Part shown: piece after piece, positions 1 to 5,575 of the stretch
Numbering within the stretch: the stretch's first letter is position 1
How the letters are laid out: each line of letters begins with the position of its first letter
Assembly (NCBI GenBank): GCA_025925185.1
Contig: JAICLV010000133.1
Location: 1 to 6,435, forward strand
Direction of reading: 5' to 3'
Length of the DNA stretch: 6,435 nt
DNA from: Acidothermaceae bacterium
Lineage (GTDB): Bacteria > Actinomycetota > Actinomycetes > Acidothermales > Acidothermaceae
Notes under the pieces: model-generated
The model's database searches: none
Seen by the model: the letters and a program-made list of their open reading frames with translations, nothing else
Told to the model about the DNA's origin: nothing
Made by a program: the position numbers and the translations under genes

Positions 1-549
1 CGCGGGGCTGGCGTCCAGGTCGTGATGATCACTGGGGACGCCGGGCCGGTGGCGCGCGCCGTCGCCGCCGAACTGGGGATCGACCAGGTTTTCGCAGGCG
101 TGCGACCCGAGCACAAGAGCGAGAAGGTCGCGCAACTTCAGCAACAGGGGCGCACGGTCGCGATGGTCGGCGACGGTGTCAACGACGCGCCGGCACTAGC
201 GCAAGCTGACGTCGGCATCGCGATCGGCGCGGGGACAGATGTCGCGATTGCCTCTGCGGGGGTCGTCCTTGCCTCGGACGATCCTCGCGCCGTGCTTTCC
301 GTCATCGAGCTCTCGCGCGCCGGCTACCGCAAGATGAAGCAGAACCTTTGGTGGGCCGCCGGGTACAACGTGTTCGCCGTGCCGCTCGCCGCAGGCGCGC
401 TGGCCCCGATTGGATTCGTCCTGCCGATGGAAGTCGGCGCTTTGTTGATGTCGCTGTCGACCATCGTCGTCGCGCTCAACGCCCAGCTCCTGCGGCGGCT
501 TGATCTGCGCCCCGACGCCGCAGGAAGCGCAAAAGCCCAGGTCGGATGA
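1..549 (+). CDS. P1B-type heavy-metal (CopB-like copper) ATPase, C-terminal part
   Basis: The gene is open at the left edge; 182 codons remain. It is a membrane pump that couples ATP hydrolysis to export of a soft metal ion. Visible features are the phosphorylation-domain TGD (residues 11-13 of the fragment), the hinge motif [10 protein letters not shown] (57-66), and two C-terminal membrane helices. The first helix has N-x6-YN-x4-P (N115, Y122-N123, P128). The last has MSLST (150-154). In the published P1B scheme the MSxST form marks subgroup P1B-3 (CopB-like, CPH in helix 6), whereas P1B-1 Cu+ pumps have MxxSS. So I infer a CopB-like copper pump. The deciding CPx motif, the DKTG site and any N-terminal metal-binding domain lie outside the window. 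The stop codon sits inside the terminator hairpin that follows. I am sure of the family and moderately sure of the subgroup. Confidence 0.93.
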   Translation, partial: RGAGVQVVMITGDAGPVARAVAAELGIDQVFAGVRPEHKSEKVAQLQQQGRTVAMVGDGVNDAPALAQADVGIAIGAGTDVAIASAGVVLASDDPRAVLSVIELSRAGYRKMKQNLWWAAGYNVFAVPLAAGALAPIGFVLPMEVGALLMSLSTIVVALNAQLLRRLDLRPDAAGSAKAQVG

Positions 550-560
550 CCTGGGCTTTT
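531..560. terminator. Bidirectional intrinsic terminator
   Basis: This is a perfect 13-bp inverted repeat (531-543 with 548-560) around a four-base loop. It has AAAA at one end and TTTT at the other, so it reads as an intrinsic terminator on both strands. It would end the ATPase transcript on the + strand and the tRNA transcript on the - strand, which stops 6 bases away. The left arm is coding and the ATPase stop codon (547-549) spans the end of the loop and the start of the right arm. Confidence 0.85.
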
Positions 561-566
561 GGTTTG

Positions 567-639
567 TAGCCCCGACCGGATTCGAACCGGCGCTACCGCC
601 TTGAGAGGGCGGCGTCCTAGGCCGCTAGACAACGGGGCC
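567..639 (-). tRNA. tRNA-Glu (anticodon CTC)
   Basis: Read on the - strand this folds as a 73-nt cloverleaf. The acceptor stem is GGCCCCG/CGGGGCT with a terminal G1-U72 wobble. The D arm is GTCT/GGAC, the anticodon stem CCGCC/GGCGG carries the loop CTCTCAA, and the T arm is GCCGG/CCGGT with loop TTCGAAT. Anticodon CTC reads GAG (Glu). CCA is not encoded. It lies 53 bp downstream of tRNA-Gln and just upstream of the shared terminator, so the two tRNAs are probably one transcript. Confidence 0.96.
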
Positions 640-692
640 GAACGCGACGCCGCCGTGCCCGACGGACGTCCTACGACCGGAATTCACCGGCC

Positions 693-767
693 TGGCTGGG
701 GTACCAGGACTCGAACCTAGACTAGCTGAACCAGAATCAGCCGGGCTGCCAATTACCCCATACCCCA
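693..767 (-). tRNA. tRNA-Gln (anticodon CTG), CCA encoded
   Basis: Read on the - strand this is a 75-nt cloverleaf including a genomic CCA. The acceptor stem is TGGGGTA/TACCCCA with discriminator G. The D arm is GGGT/GCCC, the anticodon stem GCTGA/TCAGC carries the loop TTCTGGT, and the T arm is CTAGG/CCTGG. Anticodon CTG reads CAG (Gln). The weak U1-A72 first pair is typical of bacterial tRNA-Gln. It is the first tRNA after gltX, and CCA is encoded here but not in the neighbouring tRNA-Glu. Confidence 0.96.
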
Positions 768-801
768 CCGGATCGGACAGGGTGCTTCCGACCGCTGGTC
801 G

Positions 802-831
802 AGTGTATCCGACGCCTTCAACCGAGAACAA
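802..831 (-). promoter_or_regulatory. Candidate promoter of the tRNA-Gln/tRNA-Glu unit
   Basis: On the - strand a TACACT -10 box (802-807, matching the actinobacterial TANNNT pattern) lies 18 bp after a weak TTGTTC -35 box (826-831). The predicted start would be about 30 bases before the mature 5' end of tRNA-Gln. This is a match by eye only. Confidence 0.4.
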
Positions 832-853
832 AACAGCGCCAAGGCAGCGGCGC
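826..853 (-). terminator. Weak candidate terminator after gltX
   Basis: Fifteen bases past the gltX stop, the - strand has a 5-bp GCGCC/GGCGC stem (849-853 with 836-840) around an 8-base loop, followed by TGTTTTGTTC. The stem is short, so read-through into the tRNAs is possible. The T tract overlaps the candidate -35 box of the tRNA promoter. Confidence 0.35.
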
Positions 854-868
854 AAGGGATCAGGCGGT

Positions 869-2320
869 TCAGCCCAGGGCCGAGCGCAGCCGCGCGAGCG
901 ACCGCTCCCGCCCGAGGAGTTCCATCGACTCGAACAGCGGCGGCGACACGGTGCGCCCAGTGACCGCCACCCGCAGAGGGGTGAACGCGTGCCTCGGCTT
1001 CAGGCCGAGCCCCACGACCAGCGCCGCCTCGAGCACCTCCTTGATCACGTCAGCCCGCCATTGCGGCACCTGCTCGAGCGCTGCCAGCGCCGCCGTCAGC
1101 GCCGGCGTTCCCGTCTCGCCCAGCGCCTTCGCCGCGGCCTCCGGCTCGACGGTGAACGCGTCGTCCGAGACGAACAAGAAGCCGAGCATCGGCACGGCGT
1201 CGGAGAGCAACGCGATCCGCTCCTGCACGAGCGGCGTAGCCGCCGCCAGCAATGCCAATTCCTCGGACGACGGCGGGTCTGCGACAAGGGCCGCCTCTTG
1301 CAAGTACGGCAACATCCGCGTGGCCAAGTCGGACGACGTGAGCGTGCGAATGTAGTGGCCGTTCAGCCAGTCGAGCTTGGTGAGGTCGAACACCGGGCCG
1401 ACCGGGTTGACCCGGGCCCAGTCGAACGACGCCACCATCTCGTCGAAGGTGAAGACTTCCTCGCCGTCGGGCATGGAGTACCCCATCAGGGCAAGGAAAT
1501 TCCGCAACGCCTCGGGCAGGTAGCCGCGCTCGCGGAACCACAGCAACCGCGCAGCGGGATTCTTCCGCTTGGAGATTTTCGAGCGGTCGGTGTTGCGCAA
1601 CAACGGCATGTGCGCGAACGCCGGCCGCTCCCAACCGAGCCAGTCGTAGAGCAAAAGATGCTTTGGAGTCGAGGAAATCCACTCCTCGCCGCGCACCACG
1701 TGCGTGATGCCCATCAGATGGTCGTCGACGACGACGGCCAGGTGATACGTCGGGAAACCGTCGCCCTTCACGATCACCTGGTCGTCTGGTCGGGGCGCCG
1801 ACAACTCGCCGCGAATGAGGTCGTCGAACGTCAAGCTCACGTCGTCCGGGATGAGCATGCGCACGACGGGGGTCTCGGAAAAGCCCGGCAGCAACGCCCG
1901 CTCGTCGCGCGTCTTGCCGTAACACAAGCGGTCGTAGCCGGTCGGCCGCTTCGCCCGCTGCTGCTCCTCGCGCATCGACGCGAGCCGGTCGGTTGAACAC
2001 CAGCAGTAGTAGGCATGTCCCGACTCGATGAGCTGCGACACGAACGGCGCGTACGTGTCGAGCCGCTCCGACTGCCGATACGGCGCATACGGGCCGCCCT
2101 TGTCGGGGCCTTCGTCCCAGTCGAGGCCGAGCCAGCGCAGCGTCTCGAAGATCTGGCGTTCGCTGTCTTCGACATAGCGGCCGCGGTCGGTGTCTTCGAT
2201 GCGCAGGATGAACTGGCCACCCTGCTGGCGCACGAACGCAAGGTTGAACAGCGACATGTACGCCGTGCCGACGTGCGGGTCGCCGGTAGGCGACGGCGCG
2301 ACGCGCAAGCGCACGCTCAT
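869..2320 (-). CDS. gltX: Glutamyl-tRNA synthetase
   Basis: This is a class I aminoacyl-tRNA synthetase that charges tRNA-Glu with glutamate in the cytoplasm. If it is non-discriminating it also mischarges tRNA-Gln for GatCAB amidation. The protein is 483 aa, normal for the family. The HIGH-type motif is HVGT (16-19) after APSPTGDP, and the KMSKS-type motif is KISKR (248-252). VVVDDHLMG (197-204 region) and LRNFLALMGYSMPDG (272-286) are typical of GluRS. C106-x-C108 and YDRLC (129-133) resemble the zinc module of many bacterial GluRS, which the Thermus enzyme lacks, although the rest recalls Thermus/Deinococcus GluRS. The open frame runs about 100 codons further upstream, but ATG 2320 is chosen because family homology starts there (SVRLRVAPSPTG) and the extra part is an arginine-rich shadow of the preceding gene. 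This ATG overlaps that gene's stop (ATGA), which suggests translational coupling. Two tRNAs follow, including its own substrate. Confidence 0.97.
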   Translation of the reverse strand: MSVRLRVAPSPTGDPHVGTAYMSLFNLAFVRQQGGQFILRIEDTDRGRYVEDSERQIFETLRWLGLDWDEGPDKGGPYAPYRQSERLDTYAPFVSQLIESGHAYYCWCSTDRLASMREEQQRAKRPTGYDRLCYGKTRDERALLPGFSETPVVRMLIPDDVSLTFDDLIRGELSAPRPDDQVIVKGDGFPTYHLAVVVDDHLMGITHVVRGEEWISSTPKHLLLYDWLGWERPAFAHMPLLRNTDRSKISKRKNPAARLLWFRERGYLPEALRNFLALMGYSMPDGEEVFTFDEMVASFDWARVNPVGPVFDLTKLDWLNGHYIRTLTSSDLATRMLPYLQEAALVADPPSSEELALLAAATPLVQERIALLSDAVPMLGFLFVSDDAFTVEPEAAAKALGETGTPALTAALAALEQVPQWRADVIKEVLEAALVVGLGLKPRHAFTPLRVAVTGRTVSPPLFESMELLGRERSLARLRSALG

Positions 2321-3087
2321 CGGGCCACCACCGTGTTCGTGAGCGTGCCGATTCCCTCGACGGTAACGGAAATCTCGTCGCCCGCCACGACCGCGCCAAC
2401 CCCGGCCGGCGTGCCGGTCAAGATGACGTCTCCGGGCAGCAGCGTCATGACCGCGCTGACGTACGCGATGAGCTCGCCGACGTCGTGCAGCAGCAACGAC
2501 GTGCGCGCACGCTGCTTCGTCTCGCCGTTGACGGCGGTGCTGATCGCGAGGTCGCTCGGGTCGACCTCGGTGTCGATCCACGGACCGAGCGGGCAGAACG
2601 TGTCGAACCCCTTCGCCCGCGACCACTGGCCGTCGGAGCGTTGCAGGTCGCGCGCGGTGACGTCGTTCGCGCAGGTGTAGCCGAGCACCACGTCGTTCGC
2701 GCGGTCGACCGGCACGTCACGGCAAAGCCGTCCGATCACGACGGCGAGCTCGCCCTCGTAGTCGACCTGTTGCGACAGCACGGGGTAGACGATGGGCGCG
2801 CCCGGACCGATCACCGACGTCGACGGCTTCAAGAAGAGCACCGGCTCGGCGGGCGGCTCGCCACCCATCTCGCGCGCGTGGTCGGCGTAGTTCTTGCCGA
2901 TCGCCACGATTTTGCTCGGCAGGATCGGGGGCAGCAGCCGGACGCCCGCCAGCGGCAGGCGTTGGCCGGTCAGCGAGACCTCGCCGAACGGATGCCCGTC
3001 GATGACGGCGATCTCGTCGCCCTCGATCGCGCCGAAGGCGAAGCTCGCCGACGCCGCCTCACCAAAAGAAAATCTCGCGATGCGCAC
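2317..3087 (-). CDS. Fumarylacetoacetate hydrolase (FAH)-family protein
   Basis: This 256-aa protein is the size of short FAH-superfamily enzymes (acylpyruvate or fumarylpyruvate hydrolases, HHDD isomerases, oxaloacetate tautomerases), which act on beta-diketo acids with a divalent metal. Visible motifs are GKNYADH (64-70), the metal ligands E111 and E113 in DYEGEL, D142 in CANDVTARD, K159 in AKGFD, and TGTPAGVG (224-231). The true substrate cannot be read from the sequence; no aromatic-degradation genes lie nearby. The start is GTG: an in-frame TAG lies four codons upstream and there is no other plausible start before residue 74. No Shine-Dalgarno sequence is seen, but a TAGCCT -10 box lies 6 bp before the GTG, which suggests leaderless translation. 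The stop overlaps the gltX start by 4 bp, so the two form an operon. From memory, M. tuberculosis has the same pair (Rv2993c and gltS), so the linkage is old. Confidence 0.93.
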   Translation of the reverse strand: MRIARFSFGEAASASFAFGAIEGDEIAVIDGHPFGEVSLTGQRLPLAGVRLLPPILPSKIVAIGKNYADHAREMGGEPPAEPVLFLKPSTSVIGPGAPIVYPVLSQQVDYEGELAVVIGRLCRDVPVDRANDVVLGYTCANDVTARDLQRSDGQWSRAKGFDTFCPLGPWIDTEVDPSDLAISTAVNGETKQRARTSLLLHDVGELIAYVSAVMTLLPGDVILTGTPAGVGAVVAGDEISVTVEGIGTLTNTVVAR

Positions 3088-3093
3088 GGCACG

Positions 3094-3099
3094 AGGCTA
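3094..3099 (-). promoter_or_regulatory. Candidate -10 box of a leaderless FAH-gltX promoter
   Basis: The - strand hexamer TAGCCT fits TANNNT and is followed by exactly six bases and then the GTG start. This is the spacing expected when transcription begins on the first base of the start codon. I see no good -35 box, which is common for such promoters in actinobacteria. The gap between this gene and the divergent + strand gene is only 64 bp. Confidence 0.45.
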
Positions 3100-3151
3100 T
3101 CGGCCACGCCGCCCGGCATGACGCGCGGGCGCGCGGGCATGAGCGTCTGCT

Positions 3152-3787
3152 GTGAGGGGCTTTCGCGATCGCGCTGCGGCCGGACGGGCGCTCGGCGAGC
3201 TGCTGCAAGCGCAGGTCGTCCCCAACGATGTCGTCGTCGGCCTTGCCCGCGGCGGCGTGCCCGTCGCCGCCGAGGTGGCAACGGCGCTCGGCGCCCCGCT
3301 CGACGTGTGCGTCGTCCGCAAGCTCGGCGCACCCGCCCAACCCGAGTTCGCCTTCGGCGCGCTCGCCGAAGGCGACGGCGGCTTCGTCGAGTTCATCGAT
3401 GAAGCCACCGTGCGCGCGTTGCACCTTGACGGCTCGGACGTCGATCAGGTGCGGCGGGCCGAGGCCGTCGAGCTAGCCCGACGGGCGCGCGCCTATCGAG
3501 AAGGCCGGCCGCTGCTCGACGTCCGGGGAAAGCAGGTGGTGCTGGTCGATGACGGGCTCGCCACGGGAGCGACCATGCGCGCGGCGATCCGGTCGATGCG
3601 CGAGCGCGGCGCCTCAGACGTCACCGTCGCGGTGCCGGTCGGCGCTCCGGAGACCGTAGCCGAACTGCGGGCGGAGGCGAAGGTGGTCTGCGTCCTCACG
3701 CCCACCGAGTTCTTCGCGGTCGGCTACTTCTACGACGACTTCACCGCGCCGACCGATGACGAACTCCGCGCGCTGCTGCGCGGTTAG
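3152..3787 (+). CDS. Phosphoribosyltransferase-domain protein
   Basis: This 211-aa cytoplasmic protein has a type I phosphoribosyltransferase fold. The PRPP-binding loop is clear: VVLVDDGLATGAT (129-141), with the acidic pair D133-D134 followed by the G-x-x-T-G-A-T turn. An N-terminal GLARGGVPVAAEVA (30-43) forms the other conserved loop, and FRDRAAAGRALGE (4-16) is the usual beginning of this uncharacterised actinobacterial/proteobacterial family. The base and physiological substrate are unknown; it is not a recognisable Apt, Hpt, Upp or PyrE, so I give no symbol. GTG 3152 is the first start after an in-frame TGA (3140-3142) and matches the family N terminus; no ribosome binding site is visible. 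It stands alone on the + strand between two - strand genes. Its TAG overlaps the cimA TAA tail to tail, with no terminator between them. Confidence 0.88.
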   Translation: MRGFRDRAAAGRALGELLQAQVVPNDVVVGLARGGVPVAAEVATALGAPLDVCVVRKLGAPAQPEFAFGALAEGDGGFVEFIDEATVRALHLDGSDVDQVRRAEAVELARRARAYREGRPLLDVRGKQVVLVDDGLATGATMRAAIRSMRERGASDVTVAVPVGAPETVAELRAEAKVVCVLTPTEFFAVGYFYDDFTAPTDDELRALLRG

Positions 3788-5403
3788 ACCGTGCCGTCGT
3801 GCTGACGGAGCAGGCCGTAGTTGTAGGCGTCCTCCATCGCGCCCCAGGACGCGGCGATGATGTTGTTGTCGACGCCGATGGTGTTCCACTCGGTCGCACC
3901 GTCGCTCGTCTCGATCAGCACTCGGGTGACGGCGCCGGTGCCATGCGCGCCGTCGAGGATGCGCACCTTGTAGTCGACGAGCTCAAGTTCGCCCAGCTGC
4001 GGGTACAGCCGCTCGAGGGCTTGCCGCAGCGCGCGGTCGAGCGCGTTGACCGGCCCGTTGCCCTCGCCGGTGGAGACGATGCGCTCGCCCTTCACGTTCA
4101 CCTTCACCGTGGCCTCGGAGACGACTTCGCCCTCGGCCCGCCGCTCGACGATCACCCGCCACGACTCGAGGGTGAAGTACTCAGCCGGCGCCCCTGAGAT
4201 CTCCTCGCGCAGCAGCAACTCGAAGGACGCGTCGGCGGCCTCGAACATGAAGCCTTTAGCCTCAAGGTCTTTCACCCGCTCGACGACCCGGCCGACGGTC
4301 GCCTTTTCTTGCGACAGGTCGAATCCGAGCTCGCGGCTCTTTATCTCGACGCTGGCGCGTCCGGCCATCTCGGAGACGAGCATCCGCATGTCGTTGCCGA
4401 CGAGCGCGGGGTCGACGTGCTGGTACAGGTCGGGCGCCACCTTGATGGCCGACGCGTGCAGGCCGGCCTTGTGCGCGAAGGCCGAGACTCCGACGTAAGG
4501 CTGCTGCGCGCGCGGCGGTTGATTGGCGATCTCGGCGACCGCGTGACTCACGCTGCTCAACTCGACGACGCGGTTGTCGGGGAGCACCCGTCGTCCAAGC
4601 TTCAACTCGAGGTTGGCGACGACAGTCACCAGGTTGGCGTTGCCGCAGCGCTCGCCGTATCCGTTGACGACACCCTGAACGTGCGTGACGCCCGCCTCGA
4701 CGGCGGCGAGGGTATTGGCTACGGCGCAGCCGGTGTCGTCGTGGCAGTGGATGCCGAGACGCGCGCCACTGGCCTCAAGCACTTCATGCACGATGTCTTG
4801 CAATTGCATCGGCAGCATGCCGCCGTTGGTGTCGCACAACGTCACGACGTCTGCCCCCGCCTCGGCGGCGACGCGCACACACTCGAGCGCAAACGCGGGA
4901 TTGACCTTGTAGCTGTCGAAAAAGTGCTCTGCGTCAAGGAAAACTCGCCGTCCTTCGGAGCGCAGGTAAGAGACGGTGTCGCGGATCATCGCGAGGTTCT
5001 CGTCGAGCGTGGTCTTCAACGCCTCGAAGACGTGCCGGTCGTGGCTCTTCGCCACCAGGCATACGACAGGCGCCATCGAGTCGCGCAACGCGGCCACCTG
5101 CGGGTCGTCGGCGGCTTTCACACCGGCCTTACGCGTGGCGCCGAACGCGCTCAGGGTCGCGTTCTTCAGCTTCAACTCGCTCTGCGCACGGCGGAAGAAC
5201 TCGGTGTCTTTCGGTAGCGCGCCGGGCCAACCGCCCTCGATGAAGCCAACGCCGAGGTCGTCGAGGTGCTGCGCGATAGCCAGCTTGTCGGCCACGGTGA
5301 GGGCCATGCCCTCACCCTGGGCGCCGTCGCGCAGGGTCGTGTCGTAGACATGGAACATGTCTCGTTCTGCGCCGACATGGAACATGTCTCGAACGGCTTC
5401 CAT
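3784..5403 (-). CDS. cimA: (R)-Citramalate synthase
   Basis: The enzyme condenses acetyl-CoA with pyruvate to citramalate, the first step of the threonine-independent route to 2-oxobutyrate and isoleucine. The product is 539 aa: a DRE-TIM barrel of about 380 residues and a C-terminal LeuA-type regulatory domain (about 400-530). Motifs are YDTTLRDG (20-27), GGWPG (57-61), the metal-binding HCHDDTGCAVAN (219-230, H219 and H221) and GYGERCGNAN (248-257). The family is the long citramalate/2-isopropylmalate-synthase-like type; the EGGWPG and GERCGNANL variants favour CimA over LeuA. I place the start at ATG 5403 because GAGGT lies 7 bases upstream; a TTG 15 codons earlier lies in the T tract of a terminator. 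ATGs at 5385 and 5358 are possible later starts, since homology begins near FHVYDTTLRDG. Residues 6-10 repeat as 15-19 (DMFHV). The leader looks like an amino-acid attenuator. Confidence 0.95.
   Translation of the reverse strand: MEAVRDMFHVGAERDMFHVYDTTLRDGAQGEGMALTVADKLAIAQHLDDLGVGFIEGGWPGALPKDTEFFRRAQSELKLKNATLSAFGATRKAGVKAADDPQVAALRDSMAPVVCLVAKSHDRHVFEALKTTLDENLAMIRDTVSYLRSEGRRVFLDAEHFFDSYKVNPAFALECVRVAAEAGADVVTLCDTNGGMLPMQLQDIVHEVLEASGARLGIHCHDDTGCAVANTLAAVEAGVTHVQGVVNGYGERCGNANLVTVVANLELKLGRRVLPDNRVVELSSVSHAVAEIANQPPRAQQPYVGVSAFAHKAGLHASAIKVAPDLYQHVDPALVGNDMRMLVSEMAGRASVEIKSRELGFDLSQEKATVGRVVERVKDLEAKGFMFEAADASFELLLREEISGAPAEYFTLESWRVIVERRAEGEVVSEATVKVNVKGERIVSTGEGNGPVNALDRALRQALERLYPQLGELELVDYKVRILDGAHGTGAVTRVLIETSDGATEWNTIGVDNNIIAASWGAMEDAYNYGLLRQHDGTV
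5347..5391 (-). repeat. Two 18-bp direct repeats with internal dyads at the start of cimA
   Basis: On the - strand CGAGACATGTTCCATGTC occurs at 5391-5374 and again, identical, at 5364-5347, a period of 27 bp (nine codons). Each copy holds the perfect odd dyad GACATG-TTC-CATGTC. Within the 27-bp period the remaining 9 bases match at only two positions, so this is not simply a fresh 27-bp tandem duplication. Both copies encode RDMFHV in the same frame. They could be a pair of protein-binding sites or two small RNA hairpins near the ribosome start. Confidence 0.85.
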
Positions 5404-5410
5404 CGTGGCT

Positions 5411-5415
5411 ACCTC
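5411..5415 (-). promoter_or_regulatory. cimA: cimA ribosome binding site
   Basis: GAGGT on the - strand is separated by seven bases from ATG 5403. It is the only good Shine-Dalgarno sequence upstream of any of the four possible cimA starts, and it decides the start. Confidence 0.7.
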
Positions 5416-5445
5416 GGCTTCGTTGGAGTTCCTAGCTTTGCCCGA

Positions 5446-5480
5446 CAAACAAAACGACCCCTCGCGGATGCGAGAGGTCG
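5446..5480 (-). terminator. Intrinsic terminator in the cimA leader (attenuator)
   Basis: On the - strand CGACC-T-CTCGC (5480-5470) pairs with GCGAG-G-GGTCG (5465-5455) around an ATCC loop: ten G-C/A-U pairs with one internal mismatch (5475 against 5460). It is followed at once by TTTTGTTTG (5454-5446). It terminates only in the - direction, since the + side has no T tract. No - strand gene lies between it and the divergent SDR gene except the short leader ORF, so it acts within the cimA leader, 43 bases before the ATG. Confidence 0.8.
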
Positions 5481-5513
5481 GGCGCGCTGGTCGGAGATCT
5501 TGACCGGCGCGCC
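5481..5513 (-). other. Leader hairpin directly before the cimA terminator
   Basis: On the - strand GGCGCGCCGGTC (5513-5502) pairs with GACCAGCGCGCC (5492-5481) around a 9-base loop: 11 of 12 positions pair. Its first base is the last base of the leader-peptide stop codon, and its last base abuts the terminator stem at 5480. The position suits a pause or protector hairpin that a translating ribosome would open. Confidence 0.75.
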
Positions 5514-5539
5514 TAGGTGATAATCAGAGCGGTTAGCAC
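5513..5539 (-). CDS. Putative cimA leader peptide MLTALIIT
   Basis: This is a nine-codon ORF: GTG start, then Leu(CTA), Thr, Ala, Leu(CTG), Ile(ATT), Ile(ATC), Thr, and TAG. Four of the seven residues after the start are branched-chain amino acids, with two adjacent Ile codons, and threonine is itself an isoleucine precursor. ATT and CTA are unusual third-base choices in such GC-rich DNA. The stop codon touches the first of two tandem hairpins, the second a terminator, which is the arrangement of amino-acid attenuators. No Shine-Dalgarno sequence precedes the GTG, so it may be leaderless; leaderless leader peptides are known for cysteine attenuators in mycobacteria. An ORF this short could arise by chance, and its ATTATC is also the complement of a GATAAT -10-like box on the other strand. 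The case rests on position and composition together. Confidence 0.6.
   Translation of the reverse strand: MLTALIIT
5519..5524 (+). promoter_or_regulatory. Possible -10 box for the SDR gene
   Basis: GATAAT matches the -10 consensus in five of six positions and lies about 80 bases before the SDR ATG. The nearest TTGACC (5500-5505) is only 13 bp upstream, too close for a normal -35. It overlaps the leader-peptide Ile codons on the other strand, so one of the two readings may be accidental. Confidence 0.3.
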
Positions 5540-5545
5540 CCGGCC

Positions 5546-5575
5546 AGTGTGCCACACCGGTGCACGCCGCGTCAC
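5546..5575 (-). promoter_or_regulatory. Candidate cimA promoter with overlapping dyad
   Basis: On the - strand GTGACG (5575-5570, four matches to TTGACA) is 18 bp from CACACT (5551-5546, a weak -10 with A at position 2 and T at position 6). Six bases later is the leader-peptide GTG, the same spacing as for the FAH gene. A perfect dyad GTGTG-C-CACAC (5547-5557) covers the -10 box and could be an operator. The -10 is poor, so a promoter further upstream is possible. Confidence 0.35.

Noticed and set aside
782..1996. Long + strand open frame (404 codons) opposite gltX
   Set aside because: The product is rich in Arg, Gln and His with no recognisable domain, and it is antisense to a clear synthetase; it is a by-product of high GC content.
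2321..2626. Upstream extension of the gltX frame by about 100 codons
   Set aside because: It encodes an Arg/His-rich sequence out of frame with the FAH gene; synthetase homology begins at ATG 2320, which forms an ATGA overlap.
4309..5217. 302-codon + strand open frame opposite cimA
   Set aside because: It shows no family features and is fully antisense to a strongly conserved enzyme.
5347..5391. The MFHV-coding repeats as parS sites for ParB
   Set aside because: parS has a central CACGTG core in a 16-bp palindrome (GTTTCACGTGAAAC type). These repeats have GACATG arms around TTC and lack that core.
5404..5448. TTG start that would lengthen CimA by 15 residues
   Set aside because: The TTG lies in the T tract of the leader terminator and has no ribosome binding site, while ATG 5403 has GAGGT at good spacing.
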